This document shows positions 33,735 through 40,309 of a stretch of DNA of 64,000 nucleotides, piece by piece (the stretch's first letter is position 1; each line of letters begins with the position of its first letter). Position numbers and translations under genes: made by a program. This DNA comes from Peribacillus sp. FSL P2-0133 (GTDB taxonomy: Bacteria > Bacillota > Bacilli > Bacillales > DSM-1321). The notes beneath the pieces are model-generated. The model searched no databases. It was not told the origin of the DNA and saw only the letters and a list, made by a program, of their open reading frames with translations. The stretch covers positions 3,656,001 to 3,720,000 of the forward strand of contig NZ_CP150254.1 of NCBI RefSeq assembly GCF_037975445.1. The letters are read 5' to 3'.

Positions 33735-34718
33735 CTATATGATGAATTCAGGCTTGCTTTTTGCCAGAATCGGTTCTTTAAGAGGAACTTCTTCACCTGA
33801 TATTATATCAAGTACGGCAGATGCCTCATCAAACCATGAATCCGGCGCTTTGGCTCCCCAGAATGTTTGGCGTCTTGGGTCATTCAAATCCCAATGAATT
33901 GGTTCGGTATCCGGGTCAGCTGTTAAGTAATCCCCATTGTATAATTCGATCCTGTGACCGTCCGGGTCTCTTAAATATAGGAAGAATGCATTGGATAGGC
34001 CGTGCCTTCCTGGTCCGCGTTCGATGGACTCGGCATATCCCAGTGATGCCAGTACATCACAGGCATGGATAAGTGCAAGGGGGTCAGGCAGAAAGAAGCC
34101 TACATGATGAAGTCTTGGACCGATTCCGTTCATGAATGCCTGGTCATGGACCGTTTGCTTTCTATGTAGCCACGTTGCCCATAATTTGCCCGATTCATCC
34201 ACTGTGTCTTCCGAGCATGCAAAACCTAATTCTTTCACATAAAAATCATGGGCTTTTTGCACATTTGGTACACAACAATTCACATGATCGATTCTTTGAA
34301 CCCTTGAACCCCTATGCATATCGAATCGTTGAAGCAATCTCTCGGCTTTTTCCATTTTGCTGAAAAACTCCACTGGCAATCCTGAAATATCCTGAACTCG
34401 TAGCGACTTGCCTAGTGCATGCTGTGTTCCTTCCTGCATCCACTTCATTTTCATTCCCTTGGACAGGAAAAAAGATTCCAATTCATCAAGGTCTTCCTCT
34501 TTTTCAACCTTGTATCCTATTGCTTCAACGCTTGGCTTTTCTGCCTTTTGCAAGATAAGCGAGTGATGATGCGCTTCCTCTAAACCACGTAAATATATGT
34601 GATCATTCGTTCTTTCCGTTTCAATGAAACCTAAAGCATCCACATAAAAGGCTCTTGATTTATCTAAATCTGTTACATTAAGTATCGTTCTCGCAACACG
34701 AATAATAGAAAAATTCAT
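33735..34718 (-). CDS. hpaD: Homoprotocatechuate 2,3-dioxygenase (HpaD)
   Basis: A 327-aa extradiol ring-cleavage dioxygenase of the two-domain vicinal oxygen chelate type, which opens homoprotocatechuate to 5-carboxymethyl-2-hydroxymuconate semialdehyde with O2. Metal ligands are His145 (RIDHVNCCV), His204 or His205 (PRLHHVGFF) and Glu258 (GHRIELYNGDY); the spacing agrees with known HPCD enzymes. The family uses Fe(II) or Mn(II). I chose the ATG at 34718, which follows GGGGAGAATACT; longer frames read into hpaE. It starts 31 bases after the hpaE stop. Confidence 0.92.
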   Translation of the reverse strand: MNFSIIRVARTILNVTDLDKSRAFYVDALGFIETERTNDHIYLRGLEEAHHHSLILQKAEKPSVEAIGYKVEKEEDLDELESFFLSKGMKMKWMQEGTQHALGKSLRVQDISGLPVEFFSKMEKAERLLQRFDMHRGSRVQRIDHVNCCVPNVQKAHDFYVKELGFACSEDTVDESGKLWATWLHRKQTVHDQAFMNGIGPRLHHVGFFLPDPLALIHACDVLASLGYAESIERGPGRHGLSNAFFLYLRDPDGHRIELYNGDYLTADPDTEPIHWDLNDPRRQTFWGAKAPDSWFDEASAVLDIISGEEVPLKEPILAKSKPEFII

Positions 34719-34749
34719 AGTATTCTCCCCTTCTTTAATGAAACACGGA

Positions 34750-36264
34750 TTATTTTTCAGCAGAAGAAACGGCATTCCGTTTCACGCCTCCAAATTTTGG
34801 AATGTGATGTTCGCCAATTGCTACGTGGATAACTTGTGTTTCCGTATAGAATTCAAAGCTATAATGGCCACCTTCACGTCCTACCCCACTATATTTCGAT
34901 CCTCCAAATGGTATCCGCAAATCCCTTACGTTTTGGGAATTCACCCAGACCATCCCGCTATCTACAGCCTGTGCAAATCTATGTCCACGTTTCATATCAT
35001 TGGTCCATACATAAGCAGCGAGACCATACTTTACATCGTTAGCCATTCTCAGTACTTCCTCTTCAGTCTTGAAAGGAATGACTGCCATGACAGGCCCAAA
35101 AATCTCTTCTTGTGCTACCGTCATCTCATTTGTACAGTTCAAGAGAAGCGTCGGGGCAATATAATTCCCTTCCTTGAACGCACTCGGTATGGCACCGCTT
35201 ACGATTTCCGCCCCTTCATCTTTTGCTATATCCAGATAACGGGAGACATTATTAAAATGGTTACGATGGATCAGCGGTCCGATTTCCGTTTCTGGCTCCA
35301 TTGGGTTTCCAATTTTGATATTGTGAACACGTTCCTTCAACTCTGCAACGAACTGGTCTATTATCGATTCATGGACAAATAATCTCGAATTGGCTGTGCA
35401 GCGCTCCCCATTAAATGAATAAATTCCCCAAACCACAGAATCCAGGGCTTTTTCTAGATCGGCATCTTCAAAAATGACCGCTGGCGATTTACCTCCGAGT
35501 TCCATGGAAAAACGTTTCATTGTATCCGCACCATTTTTAATGATTTCAGCGCCAGTCGTCGTTTCTCCGGTAAAGGATATCAATTGGACTTCAGGATGGG
35601 CAACCAAGGACGCCCCTGCTGTTTCCCCAAAACCGTGAACGATATTGAATACGCCTTTCGGCAGACCGGATTGGTCAATGATTTGTGCCAATTTATTGGC
35701 AGTCAGTGGGGACCACTCCGCCGGTTTAAGGACACATGTATTACCTGTAGCCAGGGCCGGGGCGATCTTCCAGGTTTCTAACATGAATGGCGCATTCCAA
35801 GGAGTGATTAATCCTGCCACTCCTATCGGTTTATGGATCGTATAATTGATGAAAGTGTCATCCACTTGATACGACTCTCCTATTAGCCTGCTTTTCACCA
35901 TCTCAGAATAAAAACGGAAATTCTCCGCTCCCCTTGCCGCCTGTTTTTTTGTCTGGCTAATCGGCAACCCTGTATCAAGGGATTCCAAAAAGGAAATTTC
36001 TTCTGCATTTTCTTCAATTAAATCAGCAATCCTATTAATGTACTTCAATCTTTCTTCCACTTTCATCGTTCTCCATGGGCCATTATCGAATGCAGCTCTT
36101 GCGGCAGCTACCGCTTGATCAATATCCTCTTTAAACCCTTCTGCCACATTATTGATTGCTTGATTATTAAAAGGGCTTAGATTTTCAAATGTTTTTCCTG
36201 AGATACCATCGACAAATTGACCATTGATGTAATGCTTGACATCTTGCACGGGAAAAGTTTGCAT
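34750..36264 (-). CDS. hpaE: 5-carboxymethyl-2-hydroxymuconate semialdehyde dehydrogenase (HpaE)
   Basis: A 504-aa NAD-dependent aldehyde dehydrogenase that oxidises the HpaD product to 5-carboxymethyl-2-hydroxymuconate. Catalytic Cys289 lies in GERCTANSR, the general base Glu255 in MELGGKSP, and the NAD-binding FTGETTTG is at 231-238. The length is standard. Family membership is certain; the substrate is inferred from the adjoining hpaD. The gene is preceded by AAAGGAGG, and a long hairpin lies in the gap to the upstream aldolase gene. Confidence 0.92.
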   Translation of the reverse strand: MQTFPVQDVKHYINGQFVDGISGKTFENLSPFNNQAINNVAEGFKEDIDQAVAAARAAFDNGPWRTMKVEERLKYINRIADLIEENAEEISFLESLDTGLPISQTKKQAARGAENFRFYSEMVKSRLIGESYQVDDTFINYTIHKPIGVAGLITPWNAPFMLETWKIAPALATGNTCVLKPAEWSPLTANKLAQIIDQSGLPKGVFNIVHGFGETAGASLVAHPEVQLISFTGETTTGAEIIKNGADTMKRFSMELGGKSPAVIFEDADLEKALDSVVWGIYSFNGERCTANSRLFVHESIIDQFVAELKERVHNIKIGNPMEPETEIGPLIHRNHFNNVSRYLDIAKDEGAEIVSGAIPSAFKEGNYIAPTLLLNCTNEMTVAQEEIFGPVMAVIPFKTEEEVLRMANDVKYGLAAYVWTNDMKRGHRFAQAVDSGMVWVNSQNVRDLRIPFGGSKYSGVGREGGHYSFEFYTETQVIHVAIGEHHIPKFGGVKRNAVSSAEK

Positions 36265-36290
36265 GATAAATCCTCCTTTAAAAAATAATT

Positions 36291-36335
36291 TTGGGAAGAT
36301 GACAATAATCGATTAGATTTGTGCAATCTTCCCAA
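36291..36335 (-). other. Intergenic hairpin between the aldolase gene and hpaE
   Basis: Perfect 10-bp arms TTGGGAAGAT and ATCTTCCCAA are separated by 25 bases. The minus strand continues AAATTATTTTTT directly before the hpaE ribosome binding site. It could act as a partial terminator or processing site that sets different levels of aldolase and HpaE/HpaD. Confidence 0.6.
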
Positions 36336-36343
36336 TCTAGCAA

Positions 36344-37261
36344 TTATGACTGGATTATTTGGTCAATCAACCCGTATGATTGAAGGGTTTCACGCAGTTC
36401 TTTTTCCAATGGTTCCGAAGGCGGTCCCATAGGCGGCCTTAATGCAGGATTGATTTTCCCCATCATCCCCATCGCAGCTTTTAATGGTCCTGGATTGGTT
36501 TCTTTAAACAAGACATCATTCAATGGCATTAATTTGTAATGGAGGTCAAGTGCCTTATCCACATCACCCTCCACCCAAAGGTTATAAATTTCCGCAACTT
36601 CTTTAGGAGTGATATTTGCAGTAGCACTTATATGTCCTGCCCCTCCAATAGCCAACATTGGATAGCATAATAATTCGATGCCCGAATATAAGAGAAAATC
36701 CCTTCCGCAATTCAATAAGACACGGTTCACATGTTCGAAATCTTTATTAGATTCCTTTACACCAATAATATTTTTACAATCTTCAGCAAGACGTGCCAAT
36801 GTCTTCACTTCTAAATTCGTCGCCGTTCTTCCGGGAATGTTATAAACGATAAGCGGGATATCAACAGAATCGGCTACCGTTTTAAAATGATTGTAAAGTG
36901 CCTGTTGATTCGGTTTATTGTAATAAGGAACGATGACTAAAGCAGCATCCGCGCCCATTTCCTGTGCCCTTTTTGTCAAATGCAACGTTTCTTTCTGATT
37001 GGCAGATCCAGTACCTGGTGCAACTGGAACACGGGCTTTTGCTGCTTTAATAGCCGTTTCCATCACTAATTCCCGTTCCTCAATCGTAAGTGAACTCGGC
37101 TCGCCGGTAGTACCGCATACCGAGATTCCATGGGAACCGCTTTCAATGTGCCAGTTTACTAGATTTTCAATTGCCTTTACATCAACTTCCATCTTTTCAT
37201 CAAACGGAGTGATAACGGGAGCGATGGATCCTCTTAAACGACTTTTGATTTCCTCGTACAT
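36344..37261 (-). CDS. DapA-fold aldolase, probable HpaI function
   Basis: A 305-aa class I aldolase of the dihydrodipicolinate synthase family. Schiff-base Lys169 (GVKES), Tyr140 and Arg145 (VYNIPGRT) and the GTTGE motif at 50-54 are all present. Context suggests it cleaves 2,4-dihydroxyhept-2-ene-1,7-dioate to pyruvate and succinic semialdehyde, the HpaI step; a DapA subgroup with this role is catalogued for other Gram-positive 4-HPA clusters. True lysine-pathway activity cannot be excluded, since the DapA residues are retained. The ATG at 37261 lies 8 bases after AAAGGTGG; a GTG four codons earlier is inside that site. Confidence 0.82.
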   Translation of the reverse strand: MYEEIKSRLRGSIAPVITPFDEKMEVDVKAIENLVNWHIESGSHGISVCGTTGEPSSLTIEERELVMETAIKAAKARVPVAPGTGSANQKETLHLTKRAQEMGADAALVIVPYYNKPNQQALYNHFKTVADSVDIPLIVYNIPGRTATNLEVKTLARLAEDCKNIIGVKESNKDFEHVNRVLLNCGRDFLLYSGIELLCYPMLAIGGAGHISATANITPKEVAEIYNLWVEGDVDKALDLHYKLMPLNDVLFKETNPGPLKAAMGMMGKINPALRPPMGPPSEPLEKELRETLQSYGLIDQIIQS

Positions 37262-37317
37262 TTTTTCTACCACCTTTTAATTATTGGAATATTCGGAATA
37301 ATTTAAGTGAAAAAATC

Positions 37318-37363
37318 GGCTTTGCTTTTATGAATAATCGATCGACTATTATAAAACAAAGCC
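37318..37363 (-). terminator. Long hairpin terminator after gntR
   Basis: A 46-bp inverted repeat has outer arms GGCTTTG/CAAAGCC and inner arms TTTTAT/ATAAAA and AATA/TATT around a TCGATCGA centre. On the minus strand GATTTTTT follows. It lies 8 bases after the gntR stop and upstream of the aldolase gene. One arm contains TATAAT, which could instead serve as a -10 box. Confidence 0.7.
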
Positions 37364-37370
37364 TAGGTCA

Positions 37371-38048
37371 TCAAAGTGCCTGATCGTGTTTAGTTTCCGC
37401 CCTCTGCTTGAATGTGCTGATGGCATTCAGTTTATGCTTTCTCACCAATGATTCAATTTCTTCAAAAGATGCTTTTTCCTTTAGAAGCTTTATGATGCTT
37501 TCATGTTCGCGAATCGATTGGACTGCGCGTTGCGGAACCATGGTGAACATGGACTTTCTGACCCTATTCATTCTTTGTTGCGCCTGTTTAATTTCTTCCT
37601 TTAAAAAGGAATTTCCGCACTTTTCATAAATTTCCGCATGGAAACATTCGTTTAACTTACCAAACAGCTCTAATTCAAAGTTATGGAGGGCTTTTTCCAT
37701 TTCTTTGTTTAAATTAATTAGATTTTCAAAATCATGATCATTCATAGTTAAAGAACTTAAGGCAGCAGCATATCCTTCAAGCAAAGATAAAACAGAAAGA
37801 GTTTCAATGTATTCGCTCTCATTAATGCTTGTAACCACCGCTCCACTATAAGGCTTATATTGAATAAGGCCATCAGATTCCAGTTGTCTGATCGCTTCCC
37901 TGACAGGAATCGGACTTAAACTAAGTTCTTTTGCCGTTTGATCGATAATGATCCGCTGTCCAGAACCATATGTTCCATCCAAAATTAATTTAATAAGGTG
38001 CTCATAAGCTATTTGCTTTTTGCTGGGGTTTTTGTTTTTCTCTTCCAT
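37371..38048 (-). CDS. GntR-family (FadR/FCD type) regulator of the 4-HPA island
   Basis: A 225-aa GntR regulator. The N-terminal winged helix-turn-helix (about residues 10-75, with LSPIPVREAIRQLESDGLI) precedes an all-helical FCD ligand-binding domain (about 85-210). FCD-type GntR proteins usually repress carboxylate catabolism genes and release DNA on ligand binding. Three palindromes TCATATATGA lie 8-64 bases upstream of its own start, and two more precede hpaG1, suggesting autoregulation and control of the hpa genes. No Shine-Dalgarno sequence precedes the ATG, which is unusual here. Confidence 0.88.
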   Translation of the reverse strand: MEEKNKNPSKKQIAYEHLIKLILDGTYGSGQRIIIDQTAKELSLSPIPVREAIRQLESDGLIQYKPYSGAVVTSINESEYIETLSVLSLLEGYAAALSSLTMNDHDFENLINLNKEMEKALHNFELELFGKLNECFHAEIYEKCGNSFLKEEIKQAQQRMNRVRKSMFTMVPQRAVQSIREHESIIKLLKEKASFEEIESLVRKHKLNAISTFKQRAETKHDQAL

Positions 38049-38055
38049 ATTTTCA

Positions 38056-38111
38056 TCATATATGAAATCATATATGATTGCAATCGATTTTTATTAAAAA
38101 TCATATATGAT
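38056..38111. promoter_or_regulatory. Triple palindromic operator and promoter of gntR
   Basis: Three copies of TCATATATGA are centred near 38060, 38072 and 38105, so 12 and 33 bp apart. On the minus strand TTGCAA-17-TATGAT would start RNA almost at the ATG, and TTGTAA-18-TATGAT would give a leader of about 45 bases. In both, the -10 box is half of a palindrome. Confidence 0.65.
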
Positions 38112-38236
38112 TTTCACTTTTCTTTACAAGCTTGTTTTGCCATAAATAATGACCTTTTCCTTTGCCATAATGAAGTGAGCTAAAACGCTTATCATGTCTT
38201 CTTCCCGAAAGTGCCATATCGAAATACAAACAAAAA

Positions 38237-38275
38237 AACCTGCAGACCCTGATGTAGCCAGGTAGTCTGCAGGTT
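38237..38275 (-). terminator. Terminator of aspB
   Basis: A perfect 11-bp stem (AACCTGCAGAC) with a 17-base loop is followed on the minus strand by TTTTTTTG, just after the aspB stop. Confidence 0.88.
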
Positions 38276-38284
38276 ATTAAAAAA

Positions 38285-39469
38285 TTATGCCATTTTTGAT
38301 TTAACGAATGAATGTATTCTTTCAACTGCTGCTTCCAGCAGCTCCAATGAAGTTGCATAAGAGAGTCTGATGTTATCGGGTGCACCAAACCCTGAACCTG
38401 GAATTACAGCCACTTGAGCTTCTTCCAGCAACGCAGTCGTAAATTCCTCGACATTGCTGTACCCTGTTAATTCAACTGCACGTTTAACGTTCGGGAATAA
38501 ATAAAATGCCCCTTGTGGTTTAATGCAGCTGATCCCTGGAATTTCAACCAATTTATCATATATCTTATTCAAACGGCCTTCAAATGACTGACGCATTTCT
38601 TCAACAGGCTCCTGTGTGCCTTCATAAGCGGCAATCGCACCATATTGAGCAGTTGTGGTAGGATTGGATGTGCTATGGCTTGCAAGGTTCGTCATTGCTT
38701 TAATGATGGACTCATCACCGGCTGCATAACCAATTCTCCAGCCAGTCATCGAATGCGATTTAGAAACACCATTGATGATGATCGTTTGCTTTTTCAATTC
38801 AGGTGAAATCTCTGCAATGGATGTATGTTTAGCATTTCCATAAACCAATTTTTCGTAAATTTCGTCGGAAACGATCAGGATATCATGAGCCAGGCAAACT
38901 TCCCCGATAGCTGCCAATTCTTCCTTGGAATAAAGCATGCCCGTTGGATTGCTTGGAGAGTTGATGATAACCGCTTTCGTTTTTTCGGTAATTGCTTGTT
39001 CTAATTGTTCTTTAGTGATTTTATATTGATTTTCTTCCGTACCGACTACATAAACTGGTTTACCGTCAGCAAGCTTGATTTGCTCAGGATAGCTAACCCA
39101 ATATGGTATCGGAACAATGACTTCATCTTCTTCATCCAGGATAGCTTGAAACAATGTGTAAAGCGCGTGCTTTGCACCTGAGCCAACTACAATTTCAGAC
39201 GGTTTGTAATCCAAGCCTTGATCACGCTTCAATTTAGCCGCAATTGCTTCTTTTAGCTTCGGCAGACCAGCGGATGGCGTGTATTTAGTTTGACCTTCAT
39301 TCATGGAAAGAAGTGCTGCATCTATAATATGTTTGGGCGTATTATAGTCTGGTTCACCAGCACCCAAACCAATTATATCTAGACCTTGGGCCTTAAGTTC
39401 CTTTGCTTTTGCCGTGATGGCCAATGTTGTTGATGGCGTTAATGACTGAACGCGGTTCGCTAATTTCAT
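38285..39469 (-). CDS. aspB: Aspartate aminotransferase AspB
   Basis: A 394-aa class I PLP-dependent aminotransferase interconverting aspartate and 2-oxoglutarate with oxaloacetate and glutamate. The PLP-binding Lys237 is in GVSKSHSMTGWRIGY, and the N-terminal GLGAGEPDYNTP and SPSNPTG blocks are typical of the Bacillus Ib subgroup. It follows ypmB by about 20 bases. In B. subtilis asnS comes next; here the transcript ends at a strong terminator and the 4-HPA island intervenes. Confidence 0.94.
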   Translation of the reverse strand: MKLANRVQSLTPSTTLAITAKAKELKAQGLDIIGLGAGEPDYNTPKHIIDAALLSMNEGQTKYTPSAGLPKLKEAIAAKLKRDQGLDYKPSEIVVGSGAKHALYTLFQAILDEEDEVIVPIPYWVSYPEQIKLADGKPVYVVGTEENQYKITKEQLEQAITEKTKAVIINSPSNPTGMLYSKEELAAIGEVCLAHDILIVSDEIYEKLVYGNAKHTSIAEISPELKKQTIIINGVSKSHSMTGWRIGYAAGDESIIKAMTNLASHSTSNPTTTAQYGAIAAYEGTQEPVEEMRQSFEGRLNKIYDKLVEIPGISCIKPQGAFYLFPNVKRAVELTGYSNVEEFTTALLEEAQVAVIPGSGFGAPDNIRLSYATSLELLEAAVERIHSFVKSKMA

Positions 39470-39488
39470 TTTAAATTAATCCTCCATT

Positions 39489-39965
39489 CTAAATGCTTCG
39501 ATAATACTTCAACCATTCCCCAGTTTTAAAATCATAATAGTCATAGTTAAAACGCTCGGATTCATCAAGATACGTTACTTCCCAAAGCGGAACGTTCTTT
39601 TCCATGCCTAGCTTAACCGAAATGATTTTTTGGGGATTAAGCTTTTCTTTGACAATGTTTAAGATTTCTTGTTTTGATTTACCATCTTTATAGTTTTCCA
39701 CTACTATTTCTTTCTTCTTGTCCTCAGGAAGCCAGACTATTTTTTTAGTCCCTTTTTCTCCCTTACCAATGATTACAGAGTATGAATCCTGCCCATTATA
39801 AAGGTAAAATTCTTCCATGGTCACAAGGCCGCCCTCTTCCTTTGCCTTTTTGAAAGCTTCATTACCAGCCTCTTTTTTAGGCTGCAACGCTTTAATATAT
39901 GCCCCGCTGACAAATCCGATAAAACAAAGGACCAGGATAGAAGCAATAATCAACCATTTTTTCAA
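39489..39965 (-). CDS. ypmB: YpmB-like membrane-anchored protein (DUF5590/PepSY-like)
   Basis: A 158-aa protein with one N-terminal membrane segment (about residues 4-24) followed by an extracytoplasmic domain resembling two PepSY-like repeats (EILNIVKEKLNPQKIISVKL and PLWEVTYLD). It lies between ypmA and aspB, as in B. subtilis. Its function is unknown; PepSY-like domains often bind or inhibit peptidases. Confidence 0.85.
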   Translation of the reverse strand: MKKWLIIASILVLCFIGFVSGAYIKALQPKKEAGNEAFKKAKEEGGLVTMEEFYLYNGQDSYSVIIGKGEKGTKKIVWLPEDKKKEIVVENYKDGKSKQEILNIVKEKLNPQKIISVKLGMEKNVPLWEVTYLDESERFNYDYYDFKTGEWLKYYRSI

Positions 39966-39983
39966 AGCTGCTTTTCCTTCTTT

Positions 39984-40154
39984 CTATGTACGATAAATTG
40001 TAAATATCGCTTTTTCTTGATCTTGGGAATCCAGTGCCAGGCCGAACATTAAGTCATCTTTTTTCAATGTTCGATTCAAAGAATCCACAATTTTATACAG
40101 ATCAGGAGAATGTTGCAACCTGACTGTTGAAATTACTTCGATTTTACTTTCCAT
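39984..40154 (-). CDS. ypmA: YpmA-like small protein (DUF4264)
   Basis: A 56-aa protein starting MESKIEVISTVRL and ending FGLALDSQDQEKAIFTIYRT, almost the same length and sequence pattern as B. subtilis YpmA. The ATG at 40154 follows GGAGGGG; the longer frame has no better start. It is 18 bases upstream of ypmB, forming a ypmA-ypmB-aspB unit. Function unknown. Confidence 0.88.
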   Translation of the reverse strand: MESKIEVISTVRLQHSPDLYKIVDSLNRTLKKDDLMFGLALDSQDQEKAIFTIYRT

Positions 40155-40309
40155 GAAAACGCCCCTCCATTTTAATAATTTGTCAACAACCACTGGTATG
40201 AATAGGATTTGAAGGCTTTACCACCTATCACATTATACCAGCTCAAAGATTATTTTTCTTTATAAATTCTTAAAAATTCATTTTAGATTAAGAATGATTT
40301 AAAGATTCT

